Counted from the first letter of the stretch, positions 21,342-31,004 are shown. The stretch: DNA of 64,000 nucleotides from Woeseiaceae bacterium (GCA_021773135.1 JAJFKP010000030.1:1-64000), one strand, 5' to 3'. Translations and numbers: made by a program. The notes: generated by a model from the sequence alone, not told the origin.

Positions 21342-22199
21342 CTAGCGGCACAGGATTGCAGCATGATGTCGAATATGATCTTCGATAAACGACGCGATAA
21401 AATAGTAGCCGTGATCATAGTCGTCGTGACGCCGCAACTCGAGTTCGATGCCAGCAGTCGAGCACGCCGTCTCAAAAAAACGTGGATTCAACTCGGTTTC
21501 CAGAAACTGATCCGCCATGCCCTGGTCGATCAGAATCTTGTTTGCAGGCTTAGTCCCGCTGTCCTGTGCGATTTCCGTGGCGTCGTAGTCACGCCACGCA
21601 GATCGGTCATCACCGAGATAGTTACCCAGCGCTTTTTGTCCCCATGGACAGTTGATCGGGCTGCAAATTGGCGCAAATGCCGATATCGACTGATAGATCT
21701 GCGGGTTTTTCAGTCCTATCGTTAATGCGCCGTGACCACCCATCGAATGTCCGGTGATTCCCTGGCGGCTGCGGTCTGCCGGAAAGTTTGCACCAACAGC
21801 CTCCGGCAACTCGCGCGTGACATAGTCGTACATGTTGAAGTGGGTGTCCCAGGGTGGCTCGGTGGCATTCAGGTAGAAGCCGGCACCCAGTCCGAAGTCG
21901 TAGGCGCCGTCCGGGTCGTCGGGCACGTCGTCACCGCGCGGACTGGTGTCAGGTGCAACCAGTATGACGCCCAGTTCTGCTGCTATTCGCTGCGCGCCGC
22001 CTTTGACCATGAATGTTTCTTCGGTGCAGGTCAGGCCCGCCAGGTAGGTCACGACAGGGAGGGTATCTGCTCCGGCAATGCCTGGCACGAAGACTGAAAA
22101 CTGCATCGAGCAATTGTTGACGTCTGATGCGTGTCGATAAAAGCCAAGCTGGCCGCCAAAACACGCATGTTTGGCGATGGTCTCAATACTGTTGCTCAT
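21342..22199 (-). CDS. S-formylglutathione hydrolase
   Basis: Esterase-D-type alpha/beta hydrolase that frees formate and glutathione in formaldehyde detoxification; 285 residues, normal length. YLAGLTCTEETFMVKGGAQRIA is the diagnostic family motif, GHSMGGHGALT holds the nucleophile (Ser152), and DQGMADQFL and HDDYDHGYYF contain the catalytic Asp and His. No formaldehyde dehydrogenase (frmA) is next to it, so that partner must be elsewhere. It follows fabB on the same strand with a 31 bp gap and may be read through from fabA-fabB. FghA/FrmB symbols both apply to this family. Confidence 0.92.
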   Translation of the reverse strand: MSNSIETIAKHACFGGQLGFYRHASDVNNCSMQFSVFVPGIAGADTLPVVTYLAGLTCTEETFMVKGGAQRIAAELGVILVAPDTSPRGDDVPDDPDGAYDFGLGAGFYLNATEPPWDTHFNMYDYVTRELPEAVGANFPADRSRQGITGHSMGGHGALTIGLKNPQIYQSISAFAPICSPINCPWGQKALGNYLGDDRSAWRDYDATEIAQDSGTKPANKILIDQGMADQFLETELNPRFFETACSTAGIELELRRHDDYDHGYYFIASFIEDHIRHHAAILCR

Positions 22200-22230
22200 G
22201 GCCTGCTGTTCACGGCTTCCCTTACGTCGC

Positions 22231-23448
22231 CTACAGTTCTAGCTTCTGCAGGACCAGGGTGGCGTTCGTGCCACCAAAGCCGAAACTGTTGCTCATGGCC
22301 GTGCGAATTCCCGCATTCTCGACTGTCTCTGTGATTAACGGCATGCCCTCGGCGGCTTCGTCGAGATCGACTACATTGATGGATGGAGCGATAAAGTCAT
22401 TTTCCAGCATCAACAAACAGTGAATAGCCTCCTGGGCACCGGTTGCTCCGAGAGAGTGTCCGCAGAGCGACTTCGTCGATGCAAACCTTGGCAGGTCCTC
22501 ACCAAAGACTTCGCGCATCGCTTCGAGTTCCTTGGTATCTCCCACGGGCGTGCTGGTGCCATGCGTATTAATGTAGTCGATCGGACTATTAACCGTGGCC
22601 TTTGCCATGTGCATGCAGCGCATGGCACCTTCGCCGCTTGGAGCGACCATGTCGTGCCCGTCAGAATTCGCACCATAACCAACGATTTCTGCATAGATTT
22701 TCGCACCACGTGCTTGCGCGTGTTGTAACTCTTCAACCACAACCATGCCCGCACCGGACGCAATAACAAATCCGTCGCGACTTTGGTCATAGGGCCGTGA
22801 TGCCGTTGCCGGCGCATCGTTATATTTGGTCGACAACGCGCCCATCGCGTCAAAGAGGCTTGCTAACGTCCAGTCTTCCTCTTCACCGCCACCGGCAAAT
22901 ACAACGTCCTGTTTACCGAGTTGGATCTGTTCCATTGCCGCACCGATACAATGCGCGCTTGTGGCACAGGCAGACGTGATGGAGTAATTGATGCCTTTAA
23001 TTCTGTAAGGCGTCGCGAGGCAGGCAGACACAGTGCTGCTCATCGTTCTTGGCACCATGAAAGGACCAATCTTGCGCACGCCTTTGGCTCGCAGTATGTC
23101 GGCACTTGCAACTATGTTGGCGCTCGATGCGCCACCGGATGCGGCAATCAATCCCGTTCGCGGATCAGACACGTCGCTGTCGGCAAGGCCTGAGTCTGCA
23201 ATCGCTTGCGCCATTGCGATATAGGAATAGGCCGCGGCATCACCCATGAATCGACGCACTCGACGATCGATGTGGTCACTGATATCCAGGTCGACGCTGC
23301 CGCTGACCTGGCTGCGCAATCCGTATTCCTCGAACACCGGGTTATGCACGATGCCGGACTGACCGGCACGCAGTGACTGGGTCACTTCTTCAGCAGAATT
23401 GCCCAGGCAGGATACGACTCCCAGGCCAGAAATAACGACGCGACGCAC
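22231..23448 (-). CDS. fabB: beta-ketoacyl-ACP synthase I
   Basis: Condensing enzyme needed for unsaturated fatty acid elongation. 405 residues with the Cys-His-His triad of FabB: Cys161 in SACATSAHC, His296 in [11 protein letters not shown] and His331 in [13 protein letters not shown]. Start is GTG 23448, with AGGAG correctly spaced upstream. The gene lies 8 bp after fabA, the classic gammaproteobacterial fabA-fabB operon. Confidence 0.97.
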   Translation of the reverse strand: MRRVVISGLGVVSCLGNSAEEVTQSLRAGQSGIVHNPVFEEYGLRSQVSGSVDLDISDHIDRRVRRFMGDAAAYSYIAMAQAIADSGLADSDVSDPRTGLIAASGGASSANIVASADILRAKGVRKIGPFMVPRTMSSTVSACLATPYRIKGINYSITSACATSAHCIGAAMEQIQLGKQDVVFAGGGEEEDWTLASLFDAMGALSTKYNDAPATASRPYDQSRDGFVIASGAGMVVVEELQHAQARGAKIYAEIVGYGANSDGHDMVAPSGEGAMRCMHMAKATVNSPIDYINTHGTSTPVGDTKELEAMREVFGEDLPRFASTKSLCGHSLGATGAQEAIHCLLMLENDFIAPSINVVDLDEAAEGMPLITETVENAGIRTAMSNSFGFGGTNATLVLQKLEL

Positions 23449-23456
23449 GGCTTCTC

Positions 23457-24014
23457 CTAAAAATTGTCAGTTGAGGTAAACAAACCCACCCGCAGGTCTT
23501 CGGCTTTGTAAATCTCACGACCGTCCACCGCCATCGTACCGTCGGCGATCGCCAGCACCAGCTTGCGGGTAATCATGCGTTTGATCTGTAAATTGAAGGT
23601 CACCAGTTTCGCCGTCGGCAACACCTGGCCTGTGAATTTGACTTTGCCAGCGCCCAGAGCACGACCGCGACCCGGGCTGCCAGACCACACCAAAAAGAAT
23701 CCCACTAACTGCCAGAGCGCATCGAGTCCGAGGCATCCGGGCATAACCGGATCACTTTCGAAATGGCATTTAAAAAACCACAGATCCGGATTGATATCGA
23801 GTTCCGCAACGATTTCTCCTTTCCCGTATTGGCCGCCTTCTGCACTAATGTGTGTTATTCGGTCGGTCATAAGCATGTCCGGCAATGGCAACCGTGCACT
23901 GTCCGGACCAAACAGTTCGCCGTGGGCGCATGCCAGCAATTCCTCGTAGTCATACGAGTTTTTACGCCCGGGCGGGCAACCGTCCGGACTCCCGGTTTTA
24001 TCAGATTGAGTCAT
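23457..24014 (-). CDS. fabA: 3-hydroxydecanoyl-ACP dehydratase/isomerase
   Basis: Dehydrates 3-hydroxydecanoyl-ACP and isomerises the product to the cis-3 isomer, opening the anaerobic unsaturated fatty acid route. From ATG 24014 (GGAGAG ribosome site just upstream) it is 185 residues, close to E. coli Fab[28 protein letters not shown] holds the catalytic His84 and Asp98. The frame is open upstream to 24104 but those residues lack family similarity. Followed by fabB at 8 bp. Confidence 0.96.
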   Translation of the reverse strand: MTQSDKTGSPDGCPPGRKNSYDYEELLACAHGELFGPDSARLPLPDMLMTDRITHISAEGGQYGKGEIVAELDINPDLWFFKCHFESDPVMPGCLGLDALWQLVGFFLVWSGSPGRGRALGAGKVKFTGQVLPTAKLVTFNLQIKRMITRKLVLAIADGTMAVDGREIYKAEDLRVGLFTSTDNF

Positions 24015-24143
24015 ACGCTCTCCGGCGCGTTTTGTGGGGGCGTGACCCATAGCTGGGCAGCCGAAACGAGCTTGCAGAACGCTAATAGTACCGAACCTCG
24101 CCAAACGCTGCTGTATTTATGGTGCAGTGCGGCAGCAACGGGG

Positions 24144-25640
24144 TTACTGGATGCGAACGTCGAACTCGAGCAAGAAGCTTGGCGTGCTTAACCCTGAAGC
24201 CGCATTCATGCCGCCAGAAGGGTTAACGCGGAAACCGGTGACGGCAGGATCAACGCCGTCGGGGTTCGGTACGGGGGTATAGTTAAATGGCGCACCGCCG
24301 CCGGGCTGGTTGCTAAACGTGACGTCGGTTGCAAAGTTAAAGCCAAGTCCACTGGCGACCACGCCATCGCTAAAGCGGACGGGGTCGCCGCTGCTGCTGC
24401 TAACGACCATCGCCGCGCCGGCTGCAATCGAATCGTTGATAATCAGAGTATCGACATCGACAGTGCCAAGGCCCTGATTGGTTACTTCGAGTGTGTAGCG
24501 TGATATCGATCCGGGAATAGACTTGGGATTCGATACACCGTTGGCCGGATCCGAGATTGTTGCCGCGTTCTTTGCCACGACCAGGACAGGTACGAATTCC
24601 TGATCAAAACAAACGTCATCCACGTGCCAGAAATCCCAGCCGGAGCCGGAGCCGCCCGTCATGCGAAAGCGCAGCTGCATTGCGGCGTGCCGTCCGGCAG
24701 CAGGCAGGTTGTATGAGCGAGTAAATACCTGCCCCGCTCCACCACTGCCTGAAAATGTTTCCAGCGGAATCCAGCCCCCTACATCATCGAGATATTCGAC
24801 CACCAGATTTTCGCCAGTATCCGGGTCTTCACTGAAGGCATCGGAACCGCGCCGAATCCACATAGTCAGATTGGTGAAATACGGATCGCTCGTATCCAGT
24901 GACACGGAACTGACGGTAACAACGCCGCCATTGAGAAACATTGAGTTGCTGGGTGACTGCGAGGTCGCTGTGCTGGCACCGGCGAAGCCGCTGGTCGGAT
25001 TGATGAGCCAGTTGCCGGACAGGCCACCTTCAAAATCATCACAGCTGCCAATCGCCAGTGACGGTGGCGCCGCCCGCTCCGTCACGACAACGTCATCAAA
25101 GTGCCAGTAGTCGAAGTCAGTGCCGCTGCCGCCGGTCTGTCGTGCGCGCACAGCGAGGTTGGCATGTAGTGCGTCGGGCGGCAGCGAAACTACATCGTTA
25201 AACGTCTGACCGGCCGTGCCACCACCAGTGTAAAAGATTAGCTGTGCCCAGGAGTTGTTGGCCCGCCGGTATTCGATAACCAGGTCCTCGCCGCCGTCCG
25301 GGTATTCGCTAAAGGCATCGCTGCCATGACGCACCCAGATGCTTAACTCAGCGGCGGGAACGGCAGCATTGAACGCCGGGCTGCTGACCGTGACCACCTG
25401 GCGTCGCGTGTAAGCGCCGCGATTAGGAGAATTGGAAACCTGGCCACCCGTCAAGATGCCGGAACGGCTGTTGTTGGTCGTGGTCCAGGGCGCGAGGTTG
25501 CCGCGCTCAAAATTATCGCTGAAAAGGATGTCACCGGGAGCGGCGAACGCCATGCACGGCAGCAGTAGCACCAGGGCACGCAACAAAGCGCGTCCGATGC
25601 CTGCTGTCATTGCTGGCGATCGCACTGCGGTGGAAAGCAC
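24144..25640 (-). CDS. secreted protein with two MAM-like repeats and a C-terminal DUF11-like domain
   Basis: Extracellular protein of about 498 residues. A signal peptide (ALLRALVLLLPCMAFAAPGD) precedes two homologous domains of about 150 residues, each opening DNFE/DDFEGG, holding WVRHGSDAFSEYPD or WIRRGSDAFSEDPD, and closing with TGGSG...W/DFWHxDDV, like jelly-roll MAM or galactose-binding folds. The last about 140 residues (from VLVVAKNAATISDPANGVSNP) closely resemble the C-terminus of the secreted protein at 53308. GTG 25640 is preferred since GGAAGGG and GGAAAA lie before it; ATG 25610 is the alternative. Not coupled to the paa genes. Function unknown; surface or extracellular binding is likely. 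Confidence 0.75.
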   Translation of the reverse strand: MLSTAVRSPAMTAGIGRALLRALVLLLPCMAFAAPGDILFSDNFERGNLAPWTTTNNSRSGILTGGQVSNSPNRGAYTRRQVVTVSSPAFNAAVPAAELSIWVRHGSDAFSEYPDGGEDLVIEYRRANNSWAQLIFYTGGGTAGQTFNDVVSLPPDALHANLAVRARQTGGSGTDFDYWHFDDVVVTERAAPPSLAIGSCDDFEGGLSGNWLINPTSGFAGASTATSQSPSNSMFLNGGVVTVSSVSLDTSDPYFTNLTMWIRRGSDAFSEDPDTGENLVVEYLDDVGGWIPLETFSGSGGAGQVFTRSYNLPAAGRHAAMQLRFRMTGGSGSGWDFWHVDDVCFDQEFVPVLVVAKNAATISDPANGVSNPKSIPGSISRYTLEVTNQGLGTVDVDTLIINDSIAAGAAMVVSSSSGDPVRFSDGVVASGLGFNFATDVTFSNQPGGGAPFNYTPVPNPDGVDPAVTGFRVNPSGGMNAASGLSTPSFLLEFDVRIQ

Positions 25641-25765
25641 TTTTCCGGCCCTTCCGAGAAATTTGACATAGTTTAGGGAGAGGACGGGCCACGGAGACAC
25701 CAAACAGGTCACAAATTCCTGATTTTTAGAGGGTAATCGGGTTGAAATTGGCCGCCCGGGGCGGT

Positions 25766-26836
25766 TCAGGTCTGGTCGTAGTCGATTGTGACGCTGTCGC
25801 TGACAGGCACCGATTGGCACGCCAGCACAAATCCTGCTTCGACCTCCCACGGCTCCAGGCCGTAGTTCGTCGCCATACGAACTTCACCATCCCGCACGTG
25901 GGTGCGGCAGGTTGCGCACACGCCGCCCTTGCATGAGTAAGGCAAATCGATACCCTGTTCGGCGGCGGCATCGACAATGTTGTCACTGTCCGGCGACATT
26001 TCGAACGATTTGCGATGACCATCCAGGATTACATTGACAACTGCCTGGTGCTTGCCGCTGACCTCGCGAGGAGGTGCCGGGTCATTGCCCTTGCGCGGCG
26101 CCCCGTAACGCTCGTTGTGAATTTGTTCGCCGTCCATGCCGAGCCCGGTCAAGGCAGCGCGAACCGAATCGATCATCGTGTCCGGTCCACAAACAAATAC
26201 CTCGTCTGCCTCTATACCCTCGCAAAACGCTTCCAGTAGCTGTGGAATTTTAACGGCGTCGAGACGACCGCTGAAGATGTCGAACTCCTGTTCTTCCTGA
26301 CTGAACAGAAAATACAGCTGTACCCGCTCGGGGAATCGATTTTTTAATGCGTAGAGATCGTCGATAAACATCGCCGTTCGCTGTAGACGATTGCCATAGA
26401 ACAGCACGAATCTGCTGGACGGTTCGCCCTCGAGAGTTGCACGCATGATGGAAAGGATGGGAGTTATTCCGCTGCCGGCCGCGAACGCCAGGTAGGTTTT
26501 CGCCGCTCGTTCATCAACGTCTGCATGAAACCTGCCAAACGGCGGCATGACTTCGATCTGGTCCCCAACATTGAGTTTATTGGCGATGAATTCGGAGAAC
26601 TGACCGCCGGGCTGCACACGCACTCCGACTTCGAGTGGCTGAACTCCCGGCGCGGAGCAAATGCTGTAGGTTCTGCGTATGTTCTTGCCATCAATCTTGA
26701 TTTGCATCGGCAAATGCTGCCCGGGCAGGAAGCCGAACTGGTCGAGTTCGTCGTCCGGCACCAACAATGACATTCGTACAGAGTCGGCGGTCTCGTTCTG
26801 CAAACCCGCGACCGTCAGTGAATGATATTTACGCAT
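25766..26836 (-). CDS. paaE: phenylacetyl-CoA epoxidase, reductase subunit
   Basis: Passes electrons from NAD(P)H via FAD and a 2Fe-2S centre to the PaaA di-iron site. 356 residues: FAD-binding domain with RRTYSICSAP, nucleotide domain with AFAAGSGITPILSIMRA and VFVCGPDTMI, and a C-terminal plant-type ferredoxin (about 265-356) with LPYSCKGGVCATCRTH and a fourth Cys in FVLACQS. Last gene of the minus-strand paaABCDE set, 18 bp after paaD. Confidence 0.96.
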   Translation of the reverse strand: MRKYHSLTVAGLQNETADSVRMSLLVPDDELDQFGFLPGQHLPMQIKIDGKNIRRTYSICSAPGVQPLEVGVRVQPGGQFSEFIANKLNVGDQIEVMPPFGRFHADVDERAAKTYLAFAAGSGITPILSIMRATLEGEPSSRFVLFYGNRLQRTAMFIDDLYALKNRFPERVQLYFLFSQEEQEFDIFSGRLDAVKIPQLLEAFCEGIEADEVFVCGPDTMIDSVRAALTGLGMDGEQIHNERYGAPRKGNDPAPPREVSGKHQAVVNVILDGHRKSFEMSPDSDNIVDAAAEQGIDLPYSCKGGVCATCRTHVRDGEVRMATNYGLEPWEVEAGFVLACQSVPVSDSVTIDYDQT

Positions 26837-26854
26837 TGCTAATCTTGATTTCCG

Positions 26855-27361
26855 TCAGATGCACTTGAAATATTCAAAAGGCTCCAGGCACTTCTTGCAC
26901 TTATAGGATGCCTTGCAGGCTGTCGAGCCGAATTCGCTGATCAGGGTGGTTTGTTCCGACCGGCACCGCGGACAAGCAATAGCTGATTTACCGAGCAGCG
27001 CCCGCTTGCTCGCTGCACCAACAGGCGGCGCGATACCGTAGGCCAATAATTTTTCGCGTCCCTTTGCCGTAATCCAGTCGGTCGACCACGCAGGACTCAG
27101 CGTTCGTGCCACCGAAACACTGCCGGCAACTTTTGCCTGCAGATGACTGACGATGCTTTTCTCAATAACTTCTGTCGCAGGGCAACCCGAATAGGTCGGT
27201 GACACTGCAACAACAATGCCGTCCTTGTCGACAGTGACGTTGCGGACCATGCCTAAGTCGATAACGCTAACGACCGGAATTTCCGGGTCCGGCACCTCGT
27301 CGAGCCACGCCCAGATCTGTTGCGCCATTGCGTCGCCGGCTTTGTGTTTATGCGCGTTCAC
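26855..27361 (-). CDS. paaD: phenylacetyl-CoA epoxidase accessory protein PaaD
   Basis: Needed for the epoxidase in vivo, probably in iron-sulfur or di-iron maturation. An N-terminal DUF59-type domain (VPDPEIPVVSVIDLGMVRNV; SPTYSGCPATEVIEKSI) is followed by a C-terminal zinc-ribbon-like CPRC ... CKKC (about 135-165), ending FEYFKCI as in E. coli PaaD. The listed start is GTG 27361, giving 168 residues; ATG 27328 is an alternative, and neither has a strong ribosome site. Seven bp after paaC. Confidence 0.95.
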   Translation of the reverse strand: MNAHKHKAGDAMAQQIWAWLDEVPDPEIPVVSVIDLGMVRNVTVDKDGIVVAVSPTYSGCPATEVIEKSIVSHLQAKVAGSVSVARTLSPAWSTDWITAKGREKLLAYGIAPPVGAASKRALLGKSAIACPRCRSEQTTLISEFGSTACKASYKCKKCLEPFEYFKCI

Positions 27362-27368
27362 GAATGCG

Positions 27369-28127
27369 CTACCAGCTCAGTCCGGCGTAGCTGCGTTGCA
27401 TGGTCTGCATTTCGGCAATGAGACTGCCGAAATGCTCCGTATGAATGCCCTTCTTGCCACCTTCTGCCATCCATGCATCGACCGGCAACCTGATGGTGGC
27501 CACGTTGACTATTGCCTCGATCTCAGCACGCCATTTCGTCTGCAACTGATCCAGGTCAGGTCCGCCGTAGTGCGCGTGGAATTTTACGTCAACTTCGTCG
27601 CCCGCAAACATTTCACCGGTATAACGCCAAACGTCGTCGATCGATGTCTGGATGCGGCGGTGGCTTTCCTCGGTTCCATCACCGAGACGGATCAGCCACT
27701 GCGATTGGTAACGCTGGTGGTAGCGAATCTCCCTGACGGCTCTCGCTGCGATTTCCGCGAGGCGCTGATCGCCGCATTGCTCGACGGACTCAAGTTGCAA
27801 CAGGTAGAAAGCATCGAACAGGAACGAGCGCACGATAACGTCACCAAAATGGCCGTTCGGTAACTCAACCAGCTGCACATTGCAGAACTCCCGTTCCGGG
27901 CGCAGAAATGCGAAATCATCCTCAGTCCGACCATTGCCTTCAAGTTCGCCGGCATAGGAGTAGTACATTCGAGCCTGGCCGAGATAATCCAGTGCAAAAT
28001 TCGCGTTTGCGAGTTCTTCCTCCAGTTCCGGGCCATGCGCGACAAGTTCGATCAGGCGCTGCGCCAGGACGAGCGCGTTGTCGCCGAGCCGCAGTACGTA
28101 TTTGAGCAATGCTTCTTTATTCGTCAT
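27369..28127 (-). CDS. paaC: phenylacetyl-CoA epoxidase structural subunit PaaC
   Basis: Non-catalytic di-iron-fold partner of PaaA. 252 residues from ATG 28127 (two GTG codons directly before it could also serve). Strong likeness to E. coli PaaC: YVLRLGDNALVLAQRLIEL, FLRPEREFCNVQLVELPNGHFGDVI, REIRYHQRYQSQWLIRLGDGTEES and GGKKGIHTEHFGSLIAEMQTMQRSY. Lies between paaB and paaD. Confidence 0.96.
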   Translation of the reverse strand: MTNKEALLKYVLRLGDNALVLAQRLIELVAHGPELEEELANANFALDYLGQARMYYSYAGELEGNGRTEDDFAFLRPEREFCNVQLVELPNGHFGDVIVRSFLFDAFYLLQLESVEQCGDQRLAEIAARAVREIRYHQRYQSQWLIRLGDGTEESHRRIQTSIDDVWRYTGEMFAGDEVDVKFHAHYGGPDLDQLQTKWRAEIEAIVNVATIRLPVDAWMAEGGKKGIHTEHFGSLIAEMQTMQRSYAGLSW

Positions 28128-28139
28128 CACCACGACCCG

Positions 28140-28427
28140 CTATATGTTCTCGACACCGTCCGGAATCTCGTAGAAAGTCGGGTGTCGATAGATCTTGTCT
28201 TTTGCGGGCTCGAAAAACGCATCCGTCTCCGCCGGGTCGGACGCCACGATGTTACTCGAACGAACCACCCAGATGCTCACGCCCTCATTTCTGCGGGTGT
28301 AAACGTCGCGAGCATGATTGAGCGCCATTTCGTCATCGGCCGCGTGCACGCTGCCCGCATGCCGATGGCTCAGGCCAGACTTCGTGCGGATGAAAACCTC
28401 ATAGAGGGGCCAGTCCTTGCCAGTCAT
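28140..28427 (-). CDS. paaB: phenylacetyl-CoA epoxidase subunit PaaB
   Basis: Small structural subunit of the epoxidase complex, 95 residues, the family's usual length. WPLYEVFIRTKSGLSHRHAGSVHAADDEMAL, NVYTRRNEG-type segment (DVYTRRNEGVSIWVVRS) and the closing FFEPAKDKIYRHPTFYEIPDG are characteristic. It sits 15 bp after paaA and just before paaC. Confidence 0.96.
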   Translation of the reverse strand: MTGKDWPLYEVFIRTKSGLSHRHAGSVHAADDEMALNHARDVYTRRNEGVSIWVVRSSNIVASDPAETDAFFEPAKDKIYRHPTFYEIPDGVENI

Positions 28428-28442
28428 CGGAATTGCCTCTTT

Positions 28443-29435
28443 CTAAGCTGCAACACGGGTCGCGTGTTTGTCTGCATAAGCCTGAGCTGCGTCTCGCACC
28501 CAGCCGCCGTTATCCTGAGCCTGCCGCCTGGTCTGCATGCGCAGTTGATTGCACGGACCGTTGCCAGCCAGAACATCCATAAACTCCTGCCAGTCGATCT
28601 CCCCGAAACGGTAATGCCCGGTCTCCGCATCAAGCGAGAGATCTGCATCCGGCACCTTTAGCCCTATGAATTCGGCCTGCGGTACCGTCACATCGACGAA
28701 CTTCTGGCGCAACTCGTCGTTGGTAAAGCGCTTGATCTTCCATGCCATTGACTGGGCAGAGTGCCTGGAATGCTGGTCGCTCGGACCGAACATCATCAAA
28801 GATGGCCACCACCAGCGGTTTAGTGCGTCCTGGGCCATCTCCTTCTGCTCGCTGCTGCCGCGACAGAGCTCCACCATGATTTCGTAGCCCTGGCGCTGAT
28901 GAAAGCTCTCTTCCTTGCAAACGCGAACCATCGCGCGCGCATACGGCCCATACGAACAACGACACAGCGGGATCTGGTTCATTATGGCGGCGCCATCCAC
29001 GAGCCAGCCGATCGCGCCTATGTCTGCCCAGGTCAACGTGGGGTAATTGAATATGCTGGAATATTTCGCTTTGCCGCTGAGCAGGTCGGTCACCATTTCG
29101 TCACGGGTAACGCCGAGCGTTTCGGCGGCGCTGTAAAGGTAGAGGCCATGCCCTGCTTCGTCCTGGACTTTCGCCAGCAGAATTGATTTGCGGCGCAGCG
29201 TCGGCGCACGAGTTAACCAGTTTGCCTCCGGCTGCATACCGATAATTTCAGAATGCGCGTGCTGCGAAATCTGCCGCACCAGCGTCCGGCGGTAGGCATC
29301 GGGCATCCAGTCCTTGGCCTCTATTTTCTCTTCTGCATCAACGCGAGCCTGGAACGCCGCAACTGCCGCTGCATCATCCTGCTGCGGTGGTACGTCACTC
29401 CTGTTCGACTTCTGATCCAGCCCTTGCGTGTACAT
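28443..29435 (-). CDS. paaA: phenylacetyl-CoA epoxidase, catalytic di-iron subunit
   Basis: Oxygenase subunit that forms ring-1,2-epoxyphenylacetyl-CoA; 330 residues. The di-iron ligands lie in helices holding [17 protein letters not shown] (ExxH-type) and [16 protein letters not shown], with the remaining carboxylates in the other helices. [25 protein letters not shown] is a family hallmark. The start ATG 29435 has an AAGGA ribosome site. It is the first structural gene after a 70 bp gap following paaI, with a palindrome ATGTGTCACAT in that gap, so a promoter may lie there. Confidence 0.97.
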   Translation of the reverse strand: MYTQGLDQKSNRSDVPPQQDDAAAVAAFQARVDAEEKIEAKDWMPDAYRRTLVRQISQHAHSEIIGMQPEANWLTRAPTLRRKSILLAKVQDEAGHGLYLYSAAETLGVTRDEMVTDLLSGKAKYSSIFNYPTLTWADIGAIGWLVDGAAIMNQIPLCRCSYGPYARAMVRVCKEESFHQRQGYEIMVELCRGSSEQKEMAQDALNRWWWPSLMMFGPSDQHSRHSAQSMAWKIKRFTNDELRQKFVDVTVPQAEFIGLKVPDADLSLDAETGHYRFGEIDWQEFMDVLAGNGPCNQLRMQTRRQAQDNGGWVRDAAQAYADKHATRVAA

Positions 29436-29473
29436 AAGTATCCTTCGGCGATGTACCGGTCACATCCGGGTCA

Positions 29474-29484
29474 ATGTGTCACAT
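29474..29484. promoter_or_regulatory. palindrome in the paaI-paaA gap
   Basis: ATGTGTCACAT is an 11 bp perfect-arm palindrome in the only sizeable gap (70 bp) of the minus-strand paa set. On the minus strand ATGTGAC appears here and again 18 bases on, before the paaA start, giving a direct repeat. It could be an operator for an internal paaABCDE promoter; the binding protein is unknown. Confidence 0.3.
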
Positions 29485-29505
29485 TTTTTTCATTTTTTCA
29501 AGAAA

Positions 29506-29937
29506 TTATGTATCACTTTGGAGTATTGACTCGCGCGTGGCATACGATCGCCCGCGAAATATCGCAACGACCTCCTCACGCTGGTTGGTGACTTCCACGT
29601 CGTATACTCCGGTCCGGCCACCACGGCTCACTTCCTCGGCAACGGCCTTGAGCGTATCGCCGCACCGGGCCGGCCTGACGAAATCGATCGATGCACCGGC
29701 AGCGACCGTGATGCGATCATAGGTATTGCAGGCAAACGCGAAGGCCGAATCGGCAAGCGCGAAGATGAATCCGCCGTGGCAAATTCCATAGCCGTTGACC
29801 ATATTGGCTCGAACTTCGAAACAGGCAACGGCACAGCCAGGCTTCGCTACCTCTACCTGCATTCCCAGGTCCTGGGAAGCGACGTCCGTACGCCACATGG
29901 TTTCGCAGCAGCGCTGCGCAACTTCAACTTCTGTCAT
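29506..29937 (-). CDS. paaI: hydroxyphenylacetyl-CoA thioesterase
   Basis: Hot-dog-fold thioesterase that rescues CoA from dead-end aryl-acetyl-CoA esters. 143 residues, with NGYGICHGGFIFALADSAFAFACNT carrying the active-site Asn/Gly-His/Asp arrangement of PaaI and VAAGASIDFVRPARCGDTLKAVAEEV the long strand region. It starts 13 bp after paaX and lies upstream of paaA. Confidence 0.94.
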   Translation of the reverse strand: MTEVEVAQRCCETMWRTDVASQDLGMQVEVAKPGCAVACFEVRANMVNGYGICHGGFIFALADSAFAFACNTYDRITVAAGASIDFVRPARCGDTLKAVAEEVSRGGRTGVYDVEVTNQREEVVAIFRGRSYATRESILQSDT

Positions 29938-29950
29938 TTCGTCACAAACC

Positions 29951-30874
29951 TCACGCCAGTCCGCCGAAGCGGTCGTAAAACTCCGGTGCCGGCGGTGGCA
30001 GCGGCCCGTCCGCCGTCTCGAAATCGCTGCTCATGAATTCATCAGCAGGTGCATAGATAAGTCGATATAAATTCCGGCAAAGCTGATACGCCGCCGTCCC
30101 GTGCCAGCCGGCGGGCAGCATCTCTGCCGGCAGCAGCGGGTCGCGCAGCAGGATGCGCCGGTATTCCTGAATCAGCAACATTCGGATCTGGAATGACAGT
30201 CTGAGATCGCGCTTCCGCGTTCGCCTGACTGCAGCAAAAACAGGACGGAACTGCTTGACGAACCTGTCGTACTGATCATCAATTTCGTCAATATTCCAGC
30301 TTTTGTGAACCAGATTTCGCATGGCTTCATGATGCCGGCTATCGGCTAACCTGCTTTGCATGACGACGAGTTCACGATCAATGCCGATGCGTCTAAGTGC
30401 CTCATCCATTGCCAGGAGATCAGCGGCGGGATGCGCAAACACACTCGCCGAGAGCGCCCCGAAACCCAGCCAGCCGAGTTCCTTGCGCACCGACTCCCGG
30501 TCTTCTGCCGCGATTCCTGACAACAAAACGAGACTCCAGTTGCCGTCCCAGGCCTGGCGCGGATCGCCGTAAATCCTCTGCGTTGCTCTTTCAAACTCAC
30601 GTGCACCGCGGGCCGTCAGACTATAGTAACTGCGCCGGCCCACCTGGTTTACTTTCAGCCATTTGTCACGCGTTAGCCGAAACACCGACGTTCTTACGAG
30701 GCGCTCATTGATGCCGTAGTCGGCAAGGACCTTGATCAGGCTGCCGATCCAAACGGTACCGCCGCGCGGCAGGATGGCGTCGCCAAATATCGTCACTATC
30801 AACGAGCCGGCGCGCAGCGTCGGTCGCGACCCGAATTCCGAGACCAGGTCTTTTGTCGCGCCAGATAGTGACAT
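29951..30874 (-). CDS. paaX: phenylacetate degradation repressor PaaX
   Basis: GntR-like repressor whose effector is phenylacetyl-CoA; 307 residues, the family length. The N-terminal winged helix lies in RAGSLIVTIFGDAILPRGGTVWIGSLIKVLADYGINERLVRTSVFRLTRDKWL, then GRRSYYSLTARGAREF; the C-terminal PaaX domains include WDGNWSLVLLSG and MLPAGWHGTAAYQLCRNLYRLIYAPADEF. Divergent from paaZ with a 130 bp gap containing a GATAC/GTATC inverted repeat, so it probably represses both directions. Confidence 0.95.
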   Translation of the reverse strand: MSLSGATKDLVSEFGSRPTLRAGSLIVTIFGDAILPRGGTVWIGSLIKVLADYGINERLVRTSVFRLTRDKWLKVNQVGRRSYYSLTARGAREFERATQRIYGDPRQAWDGNWSLVLLSGIAAEDRESVRKELGWLGFGALSASVFAHPAADLLAMDEALRRIGIDRELVVMQSRLADSRHHEAMRNLVHKSWNIDEIDDQYDRFVKQFRPVFAAVRRTRKRDLRLSFQIRMLLIQEYRRILLRDPLLPAEMLPAGWHGTAAYQLCRNLYRLIYAPADEFMSSDFETADGPLPPPAPEFYDRFGGLA

Positions 30875-30924
30875 GCAGTAATCGACCCGGGCTGAGATCC
30901 AACGATCAGTCGACGTTACATCGC

Positions 30925-30961
30925 GATACCAAATATATCAATTTAGTTTTTTTTGTGTATC
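30925..30961. promoter_or_regulatory. candidate PaaX operator between paaX and paaZ
   Basis: GATAC at 30925-30929 and GTATC at 30957-30961 form an inverted repeat across 27 bp of very AT-rich DNA in the divergent paaX-paaZ gap. The A-rich bases after the left arm (CAAA) mirror T-rich ones before the right arm (TTTGT). Assignment to PaaX rests on position only. Confidence 0.4.
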
Positions 30962-31004
30962 TTATGTGCCCAACAAAATAGTAGCCGTGCGCGAGAATGA
31001 TTCG

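Noticed and set aside
25741-25770. Hairpin CCGCC/GGCGG after paaE as a terminator
   Set aside because: Stem of only five pairs with no T-run on the minus strand; too weak to call.
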